DNA from: Planococcus sp. MB-3u-03
GTDB lineage: Bacteria > Bacillota > Bacilli > Bacillales_A > Planococcaceae
Direction of reading: 5' to 3'
Length of the DNA: 64,000 nucleotides
NCBI RefSeq assembly: GCF_002833405.1
Contig: NZ_CP025135.1
Coordinates: 725,501 to 789,500 of the forward strand
Below the pieces are notes generated by a model. It worked only from the letters and a program-made list of their open reading frames with translations, made no database searches and was not told the DNA's origin. Below, piece by piece: positions 26,713 through 35,596 of the stretch. How positions within the stretch are numbered: position 1 is the first letter of the stretch; every line of letters starts with the position of its first letter. A program made the position numbers and the translations under genes.

Positions 26713-26786
26713 CAATAAGCTTTTCCCTATTATAATTTTGAAATTAAGTTTAAATAGTGTGAATAACCACAAAGGAGCGAAATGAA

Positions 26787-28190
26787 ATGGCAATTCCTCA
26801 TCAGGAGAAAATCCTGCACAATTTGGCAGAGTTTCTTACAAGCGAACAAATCAGCGTCAACGAGACGATCAAGGAACTGCACGGCAGGGATGAATCCTAT
26901 CATGCCATGCAATTGCCGGACATCGTTGTGTTTCCGGAAACGGCGGAGCAAGTATCGAAAATCATGAAGCTGTCCCAGCAATACGCGATTCCCATCGTGC
27001 CATTCGGCCTCGGATCGAGTCTTGAAGGCCATGTCATCCCTGAGCAGGGCGGCATCACCGTCGATTTTTCCTTGATGAATAAAGTGCTGAATGTCGATGC
27101 GGAAGATTTCCTCGTCACGGTCCAGCCGGGTGTCACACGGACGCAATTGAATAAGGAATTGAAGAAATACGGATTGTTTTTCACCGTCGACCCTGGAGCG
27201 GACGCGACGCTTGGCGGCATGGCAGCGACCAATGCGAGCGGCACGACTTCCGTTAAATACGGCGTCATGCGTGACCAGGTGCGCGACCTTGAAGTGGTCA
27301 TGGCGGACGGCACCATTATCCATACCGGCAATAAAGCAGCAAAATCGTCTTCCGGGCTTCATTTGAACGGTTTGTTCGTCGGCTCTGAAGGGACGCTCGG
27401 CTGTTTTACGGAAATGACCTTGAAAGTGTACGGCATCCCCGAATTCGTTACGGCGGCTCGCGCTTCATTCCCGAGTGTAAAAGATGCGGTCGAAGCGGTC
27501 GTCTCGATCTTGCAAGCGGGTATTCCGATCGCCCGTGTGGAACTTGTCGACGAGCAGTCGATGAGGCAAGTGAATGAATACAATGATACCGCTTACCTGG
27601 AAAAGCCAACTTTGTTTCTGGAGTTCCATGGCAATGAAGCAGGACTCAAGCAAGACGTGGAGTTTATGGAAGAAATCGTCCAGGGGCATGCGTGCGAAGA
27701 AATCGCTTTTGAGACCGATACCGCGGCGCGCAATCAATTATGGGAAGCGCGCCATACTTTGGCCTATGCCTATATCCACGGCTATCCCGGCAAAAAGATG
27801 ATGGTCACCGATGTCTGCTTACCGATTTCAGAACTCGCAGGCGCAGTCGGCCATGCACGGGAAAACTTGCAAGCGCTCGGGCTTCCGGGCGGCATCGTCG
27901 GCCATGTCGGCGACGGCAATTTCCATGCGCTCATCATGATGAATATGGAAGACCCTGAAGAAGTGGCGCGTGCGCAGGAGTTTAACGGGCGCATCGTCGA
28001 GTACGCGCTCGAGCGCGGCGGTACGTGTACAGGCGAACACGGCGTCGGGCTTGGCAAACAGAAATACCAACAGCAAGAACACGGAGCGGCACTTGAGGTC
28101 ATGGAGAAAATCAAACGGGCGCTGGACCCAAACAATCTATTGAATCCCGGCAAAAACATTAACGTGGAGACAAAGGAGACGATTAAATGA
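26787..28190 (+). CDS. FAD-binding 2-hydroxyacid oxidase/dehydrogenase, GlcD type (glycolate or D-lactate)
   Basis: This 467-residue VAO/PCMH-family flavoprotein has the FAD-binding PCMH domain at about residues 45-225 with PFGLGSSLEGHVIP, VDPGADATLGGMAATNASGT and GLFVGSEGTLG. A FAD-oxidase C-terminal domain follows, with the metal-site histidines in GHVGDGNFHAL and CTGEHGVGLGK. It oxidises glycolate or D-lactate (related to GlcD, YsfC and D-LDH) to the keto acid. An ATG with AAGGAGCGAAATGAA upstream is the start. It is coupled to the BASS transporter by a 4-base ATGA overlap and lies opposite an FCD-type regulator. Confidence 0.9.
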   Translation: MAIPHQEKILHNLAEFLTSEQISVNETIKELHGRDESYHAMQLPDIVVFPETAEQVSKIMKLSQQYAIPIVPFGLGSSLEGHVIPEQGGITVDFSLMNKVLNVDAEDFLVTVQPGVTRTQLNKELKKYGLFFTVDPGADATLGGMAATNASGTTSVKYGVMRDQVRDLEVVMADGTIIHTGNKAAKSSSGLHLNGLFVGSEGTLGCFTEMTLKVYGIPEFVTAARASFPSVKDAVEAVVSILQAGIPIARVELVDEQSMRQVNEYNDTAYLEKPTLFLEFHGNEAGLKQDVEFMEEIVQGHACEEIAFETDTAARNQLWEARHTLAYAYIHGYPGKKMMVTDVCLPISELAGAVGHARENLQALGLPGGIVGHVGDGNFHALIMMNMEDPEEVARAQEFNGRIVEYALERGGTCTGEHGVGLGKQKYQQQEHGAALEVMEKIKRALDPNNLLNPGKNINVETKETIK

Positions 28191-29182
28191 AAGTATTGCA
28201 ATCATTAAGTGCCATCGCTGGAAAGTATTTTGCTGTGTGGGTCATCCTGGCCGCCTTGCTGGCGTTTTTCCTGCCTGAAGCCTTCGTCGGATTCGGTGCC
28301 TATATCACGATTCTGCTCGGTGTCGTCATGTTCGGGATGGGCTTAACGCTCAAGCCGGTGGATTTTAAAATCATCGCCAAAAGCCCGCTGCCGGTATTCG
28401 TCGGGGTAGCAGCGCAGTTTCTCGTCATGCCGCTTGCGGCCTTTGCCATCGCGTATGTCTTGAATCTGCCTCCTGAGCTTGCGGCAGGCCTCGTGCTTCT
28501 CGGCTGTGTGCCGGGCGGGACGGCATCGAACGTCATGGTCTATCTGGCAAAAGGCAATTTGGCCTTATCAGTCGCGATGACTTCCTTGTCGACTTTGATG
28601 GCGCCGATCATGACGCCGCTGCTTTTGCTATTGCTTGCAGGGCAATGGCTGCCGGTCGACCCTGTCTCGATGTTCACATCCATCATCCAAGTGATCATCC
28701 TGCCGATCGCACTCGGGATCTTAATCCAGCGCATCTTCCCGGCGGCGGTCGCAAAAAGCATCTCGGTCGTGCCGCTCATTTCGGTGGCAGCGATTCTCAT
28801 CATCGTCTCCGCCGTTACTGCGGCCAATGCGCAAAACGTCATCAGCTCAGGATTCATCGTCTTCCTTGCGGTGTTCTTGCATAACGGATTCGGTTTGATG
28901 CTCGGTTACGTGATCGCGATGCTCATGGGCCTCAGCGAAACGGACCGCCGTGCGATTTCACTTGAAGTCGGCATGCAGAACTCAGGCCTCGGTGTTGCCT
29001 TGGCCACCGCCCACTTTAGCCCGCTCGCTGCGCTGCCAAGCGTATGGGGCGCAATCTGGCACAATATTTCCGGACCGATTTTGGCGACGATTTGGTCGAA
29101 AAAACCAGCCACTGCACCGGATAAACAAAACCCGGAACTGGCCTCGCGAGTCAAACCGGCGGTAGATTCCGGATCCAAATAA
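28187..29182 (+). CDS. Bile acid:sodium symporter (BASS) family transporter
   Basis: This integral membrane protein of 331 residues has about nine to ten hydrophobic helices, family motifs GMGLTLKPVDF, LVLLGCVPGGTASNVM (crossover region) and LEVGMQNSGLGVALA. Bacterial and plastid BASS proteins couple Na+ to organic anions such as pyruvate, glycolate or pantoate. Its start overlaps the oxidase stop (ATGA), so the two are translationally coupled; the substrate is therefore probably the oxidase substrate or product. A terminator follows. Confidence 0.9.
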   Translation: MKVLQSLSAIAGKYFAVWVILAALLAFFLPEAFVGFGAYITILLGVVMFGMGLTLKPVDFKIIAKSPLPVFVGVAAQFLVMPLAAFAIAYVLNLPPELAAGLVLLGCVPGGTASNVMVYLAKGNLALSVAMTSLSTLMAPIMTPLLLLLLAGQWLPVDPVSMFTSIIQVIILPIALGILIQRIFPAAVAKSISVVPLISVAAILIIVSAVTAANAQNVISSGFIVFLAVFLHNGFGLMLGYVIAMLMGLSETDRRAISLEVGMQNSGLGVALATAHFSPLAALPSVWGAIWHNISGPILATIWSKKPATAPDKQNPELASRVKPAVDSGSK

Positions 29183-29200
29183 GTGAATGCTATGTATGCG

Positions 29201-29229
29201 AAAACCACCCGTCACTTGGGTGGTTTTTT
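29201..29229 (+). terminator. Terminator of the oxidase-transporter operon
   Basis: AAAACCACCC gtcactt GGGTGGTTTTTT. Confidence 0.85.
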
Positions 29230-29306
29230 GCATGAAGGAGAATGAAGCGCAAGTGGCGAAATTTACCAGGTGGAAGATCATCATACGAAAAAGTGAGTGA
29301 GACATT

Positions 29307-29639
29307 GTGGAATTCAAATTGGGAAATGGCACGCTAATGCTGCCGGAGCTGCACATCACGGTGATGGCGATCATCATTATTTACTTGCTGGCCAAATGGA
29401 GCAAGGAGTTGGAAACCGGCCGCATTAAAATCTTCATCTATTTTCTAGTTGCCGCCTATGTCATGCCGGTTCTTTCATACAGCACTTTAGAGTACGACTT
29501 CCAACTATGGATTCCGGCCGGCTTCCTAGTGGTGTTCTTTTATATTTACCGGAAAGAACGGTACCATCCCGCTAAAATGAAGGCCAGTGTGCTTGGTCTG
29601 TTCGTGGCGATATACCAAATCGCTGGCCATATGTTTTAA
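29307..29639 (+). CDS. Small membrane protein, function unknown
   Basis: This 110-residue protein has three or four hydrophobic segments (HITVMAIIIIYLLAKW, IFIYFLVAAYVMPVLSY, LWIPAGFLVVFFYIY, ASVLGLFVAIYQIAG). The start is GTG 29307, with only a weak GAGTGAGA before it. I do not recognise a family. It lies between an operon terminator and the convergent arr gene. Confidence 0.6.
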   Translation: MEFKLGNGTLMLPELHITVMAIIIIYLLAKWSKELETGRIKIFIYFLVAAYVMPVLSYSTLEYDFQLWIPAGFLVVFFYIYRKERYHPAKMKASVLGLFVAIYQIAGHMF

Positions 29640-29665
29640 AGCCCAGCCGGCGTTTTGAAAAGAGT

Positions 29666-30082
29666 TCAATCAATAATGGTTGCTTTGCCTTGTTCGCGAA
29701 GCGATTTCAGCGAGTCGAGCATATGCTTGATCTGCTCGTCGCTATGGCGTTCCCAGGAAGCGAGTTCCGCCACGATCTTCAATGGTTCTTTGGAGCGGTA
29801 GGAGCGTGTCGGGTTCCCGGGAAAGCGCTTGTCGGTCAAATTCGGGTCGTTTTCGAATGTGCCTGTCGGTTCGACAATGTAGATCCGTTCGGGCAAATCC
29901 GTGGCGGCGAGTTCCGCGCCCCATTTCGCCGCGTCGAGTGTGGCGGTGAAATAGATGTAATTGGATTTCTTGTCCTGGAAGTTGGATGAATTCTGAGATT
30001 CCAGCAAATCCCCGACTGTCAGTTGTGCTTTCGTTCCGTGGAAGAAAGGGCCGAGGTCCAAAACTTCTGTCGATTCATTCAT
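29666..30082 (-). CDS. arr: NAD(+)--rifampin ADP-ribosyltransferase
   Basis: This 138-residue protein has the Arr fold. It transfers ADP-ribose from NAD+ to the C23 hydroxyl of rifamycins, inactivating them. The diagnostic segments are PFFHGTKAQLTVGDLL with the NAD-site His, YIYFTATLDAAKWGAELA, IYIVEPTGTFENDPNLTD and FPGNPTRSYRSKEPL. Its length matches Arr-2/Arr-ms. An ATG with AGGAGGCAACACG upstream is the start. It stands alone with no integron or transposon features around it, so it looks like a resident chromosomal gene. Confidence 0.93.
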   Translation of the reverse strand: MNESTEVLDLGPFFHGTKAQLTVGDLLESQNSSNFQDKKSNYIYFTATLDAAKWGAELAATDLPERIYIVEPTGTFENDPNLTDKRFPGNPTRSYRSKEPLKIVAELASWERHSDEQIKHMLDSLKSLREQGKATIID

Positions 30083-30198
30083 CGTGTTGCCTCCTATTTT
30101 CTGTCTGATATCCTGAGTATAGGACAGCCCTTGCCAAAAAAGTAGACTGCCATTTATTTTTTCTTTGAGCTATACTAATAGTAGAGAGTAAGGCCGGC

Positions 30199-30240
30199 AG
30201 CCCGATTTTTCATTATTGCAATGAGAAATCGGGCTATTTT
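30199..30240 (+). terminator. Terminator-like hairpin before the aldo/keto reductase gene
   Basis: AGCCCGATTTTTCATT attgc AATGAGAAATCGGGCT then ATTTT. It lies in the gap between divergent arr and the aldo/keto reductase, with no upstream plus-strand gene to terminate, so it may act as a leader attenuator or mark a small transcript. Confidence 0.6.
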
Positions 30241-30337
30241 CATGCCTGCCGATAACTGGGGTTTCATTCGTTTAACGACTTCCTCAACGGGTAGACCTGG
30301 GTATATGTTTTAACTACTAAAGAAGAGGTGTTCACGA

Positions 30338-31324
30338 ATGAAAAATGATGTAACGATCAAACATAAACTAGGACTTGGCACAGCGCCGCTCGGCAATATG
30401 TTCCGGGACGTGCCGGAAGACGAAGCGATGGCGACCATCGAATCTGCGTGGAACGAAGGCATCCGTTATTTCGACACGGCGCCGTTTTACGGGGCTGGGC
30501 TTGCGGAACTGCGGCTCGGTGAGATCTTGCCTTCGTATAACCGCGATGAATATTTATTGAGCACAAAAGTCGGCCGCATCGTGCTGGACGAAGAAGAAGA
30601 AAAAGAAGGCCTATTCGAATTCGGCCGCAAAAATAAAATCCTGACCGATTACACGGAATCGGGCACATTGCGTTCGATCGAAGACAGCTTGAAACGCCTG
30701 AAGACGGACCGTTTGGATATGGTTTATGTGCACGATATCTCACCGGACTTTCTCGGCGATGAATGGGTCACGAAGTTCGATGAAGCTCGAACAGGCGCCT
30801 TCAAAGTGCTTGACCGTCTAAGAGACGAAGGCGTCATCAAAGCATGGGGACTCGGCGTCAATACGACGACACCGATAGAAGTCGCGCTTGAACTGGAAGA
30901 AGCGCATCCTGATTTGAGCTTGTCCGCAACGCAATATACGCTGTTGCAGCACGAACGCGCACTGGAGCGCATGATGCCGCTTGCCGAGAAAACAGAGGGC
31001 GGCCTTGTCATCGGCTCGGCGTTCAACTCAGGAGCCTTGCTCGGCGGTGATCATTTCGATTACACGGAAATCACACCGGAAATCAAAGAGCGGGTGGCAC
31101 GCTTTAACGACGTCGCCAAAAATCACGGCGTGCATTTGAAAGATGCTGCGCTGCAATTTTCAACGGCCCATCCAGCAGTCAAAGCTGTCGTCACCGGTTC
31201 GACGCGGCCAGACCGCATCAAGGAAGACTTAGCCGCACTGACAGCTGACATCCCGTCTGCTTTCTGGGACGAACTCGTCGACAAAGGCCTCGTTTCCCCA
31301 AAAGCTGTATTACCGAAAAAATGA
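30338..31324 (+). CDS. Aldo/keto reductase
   Basis: This 328-residue NADPH-dependent TIM-barrel oxidoreductase has catalytic Asp and Tyr in FDTAPFYGAGLAE (about residues 47-59), Lys in LSTKVGR and His in VYVHDISP. The C-terminal cofactor site includes VVTGSTRPDRI. It is most like D-threo-aldose 1-dehydrogenase / pyridoxal 4-dehydrogenase-type AKRs. AAGAAGAGGTGTTCACG precedes the ATG. The gene is monocistronic with a strong terminator. Confidence 0.88.
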   Translation: MKNDVTIKHKLGLGTAPLGNMFRDVPEDEAMATIESAWNEGIRYFDTAPFYGAGLAELRLGEILPSYNRDEYLLSTKVGRIVLDEEEEKEGLFEFGRKNKILTDYTESGTLRSIEDSLKRLKTDRLDMVYVHDISPDFLGDEWVTKFDEARTGAFKVLDRLRDEGVIKAWGLGVNTTTPIEVALELEEAHPDLSLSATQYTLLQHERALERMMPLAEKTEGGLVIGSAFNSGALLGGDHFDYTEITPEIKERVARFNDVAKNHGVHLKDAALQFSTAHPAVKAVVTGSTRPDRIKEDLAALTADIPSAFWDELVDKGLVSPKAVLPKK

Positions 31325-31343
31325 AAATAGAAATAGAGAATGA

Positions 31344-31378
31344 CAAAAGGTTCCGGTCTGCTGGCCGGAACCTTTTGT
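31344..31378 (+). terminator. Terminator of the aldo/keto reductase gene
   Basis: CAAAAGGTTCCGG tctgctgg CCGGAACCTTTTG. Confidence 0.85.
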
Positions 31379-31498
31379 TATGGATGAAACGGTTATTTTT
31401 ACCGAAATATGCGTTTAGCGATGAATTGCTTTATCTTTAATTTTACAAATTTGCCATTTGCTATAATATAGACTAGAGACAAAAACTGGAGGGCAAGA

Positions 31499-31981
31499 AT
31501 GAGAACCTCAGCTAACTTATCAACAATAGCATTTTTATTAATCATCCTCTCCTTAGTAGCTGGCTGTGCCACTGTCGAAGAAAGCCCGAAAATTCTCTCT
31601 ATTGAACACCGCGGAGAATACGAAGGGGTACTCGTTTCAAGCACCTATACTTCGGCCAAAACCGCAGGCTATGAAGAAACGTTCATCGAAGGGCCGGAAA
31701 AAGCCGATGAACTGATCGATCGTTTGAATGGAGAAGAGCTGATACAAGCGAGTGAAGCGGAACTGCAGGAAAGGGCCGATCTGCTCGAGCAGCCTGGCAG
31801 CTACCGGATGATGCTTTACAATATGCCGGCAGCTGACCGCATGGACGATCATATGTATTTGATTCACTTTTATAAAGATGGAACGATTCAAGTGGATCAA
31901 GAAGGCATCACGTATTTCCTTTATAATCCTCCAGAGGATTTGCTTTCGCAATTGAAACAACAGTGGAACATCAGCTTTTAG
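31499..31981 (+). CDS. Lipoprotein of unknown function
   Basis: This 160-residue protein has a signal peptide ending in lipobox LVAGC (Cys about 23), so it is predicted to be lipid-anchored outside the membrane. The mature part is acidic with no recognised domain; the C-terminus (MYLIHFYKDGTIQVDQEGITY) looks like an edge of a beta-sheet domain. CTGGAGGGCAAGA precedes the ATG, and a TATAAT-like box lies at 31462-31467. A strong hairpin terminator follows. Confidence 0.8.
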   Translation: MRTSANLSTIAFLLIILSLVAGCATVEESPKILSIEHRGEYEGVLVSSTYTSAKTAGYEETFIEGPEKADELIDRLNGEELIQASEAELQERADLLEQPGSYRMMLYNMPAADRMDDHMYLIHFYKDGTIQVDQEGITYFLYNPPEDLLSQLKQQWNISF

Positions 31982-31990
31982 CACAAAATA

Positions 31991-32042
31991 AACTGCCCCG
32001 CGGCGATTAGGCATTTCCCTAATCGCCGCGGGGCAGTATTTT
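31991..32042. terminator. Bidirectional terminator after the lipoprotein gene
   Basis: ACTGCCCCGCGGCGATTAGG catttcc and its exact complement. The 20-bp stem with flanking T/A runs serves both the lipoprotein gene and the convergent AIM24 gene. Confidence 0.9.
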
Positions 32043-32057
32043 GTAGGTGATATGTCG

Positions 32058-32744
32058 TCAGCCCTGTGGTGCGTGGTAAATTTCCTCGAACGGCTGGACC
32101 ACAACGAAGCCATTTCCGGAAAATTTCATCTGCACGGATTCTCCGCTGCCTCTGCCGAAAAAGCTCTTCAACTGTACATCGGTGACGAAATCAGGTTCCA
32201 AATTGCCTGACCAAGCGACAGTCGCGTTCGGATCGGTGAACACCGGCGTATCGGGCGTGACGAGTAAAGTGAGCGGCTCGTAATGGGAGGTGAAAGCGAC
32301 CAGGCCGTGGCCTTCCAGGCGGACATTGAACAATCCGCCTGCCATCATTCCGGCGACGCGGCGCATCAATTTGATGTCCCAATCGAGCCCGTCTTGAAAC
32401 GCGAGCAAGTCGTTGCCGTTGATGAAGATGCTTTCGCCTTCGAGGTCCAGAATGGTGATTTTCTTGCCGCTGTCCGCGACATAAAGCTTGCCTTGGCCGT
32501 TCGCTTTCATCAACTGGGCGCCTTCTCCGCTGAGCGCTTTTTGACGAATTTCCCGAGGCCGTGCTCGAGCATGCCTTCGCGCTCGAATTTGATATTGCCT
32601 TCATAGGAAATCATCGAGCCCGCCTTGGCCCACACTTGGCCGTTCAAATTCACTTCGAGCAGGCGGTCCGTTTCGAGTTCGAAAAATCGCGCTTTCTTCC
32701 TGTTTGGTTTGTTGGACAAATTGCTTGATGGAATACTTCGACAT
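32058..32744 (-). pseudogene. AIM24 (DUF124) family protein, frame-broken
   Basis: Three frames together give a full AIM24-family protein: [17 protein letters not shown] (from ATG 32744 after AAAGGAGGAATCATTC), then [20 protein letters not shown]...[10 protein letters not shown], then MKANGQGKLYVADSGKK...GSGESVQMKFSGNGFVVVQP. Breaks lie at 32688-32697 and in the five-T run at 32538-32542, where one more base restores [10 protein letters not shown]. The family has a conserved beta-sandwich fold with no settled function in bacteria. Confidence 0.85.
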
Positions 32745-32893
32745 GAATGATTCCTCCTTTAAGTAGATAACAGCTAATACGTGCCAAATAGCAGATGGTT
32801 CCGATATAGGTGAGAATCAATCGATTTTGGAGGTAGTATTCTCTTATTTACGGGTAAAGAACAGCAAGGCGGTTTTAAGGATGGAGGATATCT

Positions 32894-33656
32894 GTGAACA
32901 TCGGCATCATAGGAACCGGCAATATCGCGACCTTTTTGCTCGAACAGGTGAATGACAAGCGCATGGCAGATGGGCGGATCACCGCCGTGTTTGGCCGCAA
33001 CGTGGAAGCCGGAACGCGTTTAAAGAACGCTTTGGCATGGAATTTTACACTGATTTAGGCGAATTTCTATCGACACCGGTCGATACGGTCGTGGAAGCTG
33101 TGACCGTGGATGCGGCGAGGCTGTTTTAAAACAGGTGGCTGAACATGAAAAAGACCTCATCGTCAGCAGCATCGGCGTATTCAAAGACTTCGAGTTCCTG
33201 GATGAACTGACGAAACTTGCGGAAACGAACGGCACAAAGATCTATCTGCCGTCCGGTGCAATCGGCGGTTTGGACGTCTTGCAATCGGCAAGGGCGTTGG
33301 GCGGATTGAAATCTGTCCGGCTTACGACCCGAAAATCTCCGATGTCACTCGGGATGGAGACGGACCGTGAACAAGTGCTGTTTGACGGGACGGCGTTTGA
33401 TGCGGTGGGCGAATTTCCGAAGAACATCAACGTCGCGCTCGTGCTCGCCATTGCAGGCATCGGAGTGCACGAAACGAAAGTACGCATCATCGTCGACCCG
33501 AAGATTGAGCGCAATACGCATACGATCGAGGCACAAGGGGATTTTGGCAAGATGCAGCTGCAAGTTGAGAACAACCCGATGGCAGCGAACCCGAAAACCA
33601 GTTTACTCGCGGCCTTGAGCATTCTGTCGGTGCTGCAGAATAAAGCCATGCGTTGA
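32894..33656 (+). pseudogene. Aspartate dehydrogenase (NadX/DUF108 family), frame-broken
   Basis: The N-terminal NAD-binding half (GTG 32894; NIGIIGTGNIATFLL) and the C-terminal aspartate dehydrogenase domain (PSGAIGGLDVLQSARALGGL, then FPKNINVALVLAIAGIG) lie in three frames. The breaks are near 33011-33021 and at the GG in 33114-33115; one added base at each restores FKERFGMEFYTDLGEF and GEAVLKQVAEHE. The enzyme oxidises L-aspartate to iminoaspartate, a possible NAD precursor. GGAGGATATCT precedes the GTG. Probably intact in the organism if the indels are errors. Confidence 0.85.
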
Positions 33657-33755
33657 GAATCGGAAGTTGATATGAATACAAGGGGAAAAAGAATAGTTTT
33701 ATACATCATATAAAAGTTAAACAAATAGATACTTAGATGAGAAAGGGGTGAAAAA

Positions 33756-34640
33756 ATGGAACATGTTAAAGAAGGATTCATTCCCGTGACTGGGGGCAAG
33801 GTGTGGTACCGGATTACCGGCAAAGGCCCCGGTATTCCGCTATTACTTTTGCACGGCGGGCCGGGAATGAAAAGCAGTGACAGCGACCCATTGCGGCAAT
33901 TAGGGACAGAGCGTCCGGTCATCCAATACGACCAGCTCGGCTGTGGAAAATCGGAGCGGCCGGAAGATACTTCTCTTTGGACAGTGGACCGCTACGTTGA
34001 AGAGCTCGGGCAAGTGATCCGAGCGCTTGAGCTGGAAGAAGTCCATTTGCTCGGCCATTCCTGGGGGACGATGCTCGCCGCGTCTTATTTATTTACAAAA
34101 CCTCAAGGCGTGCGCAGTGTCCTATTCTTGGGGCCTGCGCTCGATGGTCAGCGCTGGGAGCGGGACCAGCGCGCTTATTTAAAGCAATACCCCGAACAAG
34201 TGCAAAAGACAATAGAGGAGAGCGAAAGCCAAGGGACGACCGATTCAGTCGCCTACCAACAAGCGATGATGCAGTATTACAAAACCCATATGTGCCGCGT
34301 CGATCCTTGGCCAGACGAGCTGTCGGATGATCTCGATCAGCTGAACCCGAATGTCTATAATTATATGTGGGGAGCTTCGGAATTCAGGGTCACCGGCACC
34401 TTGAAACATTTCGATGCGACGGAGCGCCTGCATGAAATCGATATTCCGGCTTTGTTTACTTGCGGCCGGTACGATGAAGCGACACCTGAAGCGACAGAAC
34501 ATTATGCGAGCCTCGTCCCGGATGCGGAATTTCACGTATTCGAAAACAGCTCGCATATGCCGCCAGTCGAAGAACCGGAAGCTTATGTTGAAACCGTGCG
34601 CGAATGGGTCAACCGCCAGGAAATGAAGCCGGGTGCGTAA
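33756..34640 (+). CDS. Proline iminopeptidase-family alpha/beta hydrolase (S33)
   Basis: This 294-residue cytoplasmic hydrolase has the oxyanion motif LLHGGPGMKSSD, the YDQLGCGKSERP segment characteristic of S33 peptidases, the nucleophile elbow GHSWGTM (Ser about 107), the acid in CGRYDEATPE and His in ENSSHMPPVEEPE. Family members remove N-terminal proline or other residues from peptides. Substrate choice is not certain. AGAAAGGGGTGAAAAA precedes the ATG. Confidence 0.88.
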   Translation: MEHVKEGFIPVTGGKVWYRITGKGPGIPLLLLHGGPGMKSSDSDPLRQLGTERPVIQYDQLGCGKSERPEDTSLWTVDRYVEELGQVIRALELEEVHLLGHSWGTMLAASYLFTKPQGVRSVLFLGPALDGQRWERDQRAYLKQYPEQVQKTIEESESQGTTDSVAYQQAMMQYYKTHMCRVDPWPDELSDDLDQLNPNVYNYMWGASEFRVTGTLKHFDATERLHEIDIPALFTCGRYDEATPEATEHYASLVPDAEFHVFENSSHMPPVEEPEAYVETVREWVNRQEMKPGA

Positions 34641-34744
34641 ACGGATTAATTGTGAAACAGATGCTATGATAATAACGAACCGTGAGCAATGGCGGTTCGT
34701 TATTTTAATGGAAGAAAGCTTTACTGACCAGAGGAGAGATGGCC

Positions 34745-35425
34745 ATGAATGAAGACCAATGGCAACTAACAGCGCAAGCATTATCCACTATAACGGTGAC
34801 AGCACAGCCCGATAATGAACCAGTCGTAATCACTGGCATTGCCGAAGGATTCCGCTGCATCGGCGTCGGGACAGACGCCGCCGTGTTCCAGTCTGAGAAC
34901 TTCCCGGAATATGCATTTAAAGTGTACGCAGAAGGCAAAAAAGATAAACTCGAAGCTGAAGCGAAGGTGTACGAACAAATCGGACAATCTGCTTATTTCT
35001 CGACTTGTTACGGAAGAGATGAACGCATGCTCGTGTTGAAATTCGAGCAAGGCCCGACTTTATTCGATTGCTTGCTGCAAGGCGTTTATGTGCCCAAACA
35101 GGCAATCGTAGATGTGGAAAAAGCGCGCGACTATATCCGCGAAATCGGCTTGAACCCGCGGGACATTCATTTAAAAAACATCATCTTGCAGGACGGGCGC
35201 GCGAAATTGCTCGACGTGTCCGAGTACATCAAGCCGGGCAACGATTTCCGCTGGGAGCACTTGAAAAAAGCATATCACGAATATTACCCGATCATCGACG
35301 GCAAACCCGTGCCATTCTGGCTGCTCGACACGATCCGCAAATGGTACCATCATTGGAACCGCTATTCCGCAAATTTCGAAGAATTCATGCGCATCGTGTC
35401 CAAACAATTGAATTACCGGAAATAA
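34745..35425 (+). CDS. Serine/threonine protein kinase-like protein (YrzF-like)
   Basis: This 226-residue minimal kinase-like protein has a degenerate glycine loop (IGVGTDAAVFQ), lysine in YAFKVYAEGK, Glu in KLEAEAKVYEQ, a catalytic loop NPRDIHLKNIIL and a metal-site variant LLDVSEY in place of DFG. It resembles Bacillus YrzF-type small kinases. Whether it is an active kinase is unclear because of the DVS motif. ATG 34745 is preferred over 34739, which lies too close to GAGGAGA. Confidence 0.75.
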   Translation: MNEDQWQLTAQALSTITVTAQPDNEPVVITGIAEGFRCIGVGTDAAVFQSENFPEYAFKVYAEGKKDKLEAEAKVYEQIGQSAYFSTCYGRDERMLVLKFEQGPTLFDCLLQGVYVPKQAIVDVEKARDYIREIGLNPRDIHLKNIILQDGRAKLLDVSEYIKPGNDFRWEHLKKAYHEYYPIIDGKPVPFWLLDTIRKWYHHWNRYSANFEEFMRIVSKQLNYRK

Positions 35426-35433
35426 TTTTAACG

Positions 35434-35473
35434 AACAACAGGCTTTCCTTAAGCGGAGAGCCTGTTGTTCTGT
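35434..35473 (+). terminator. Terminator of the kinase-like gene
   Basis: AACAACAGGCTTTCC ttaagc GGAGAGCCTGTTGTTCT. Confidence 0.8.
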
Positions 35474-35596
35474 ATAAAATAAATAAGTGATAATATCCAC
35501 TCGATTAAATTCAAATTTTTATATTTTAAAGAAAATTATTATTTGTATATAATAAGGGAGGAATGCACTAGAGCGATAGACTTAGGAGGATTCATC

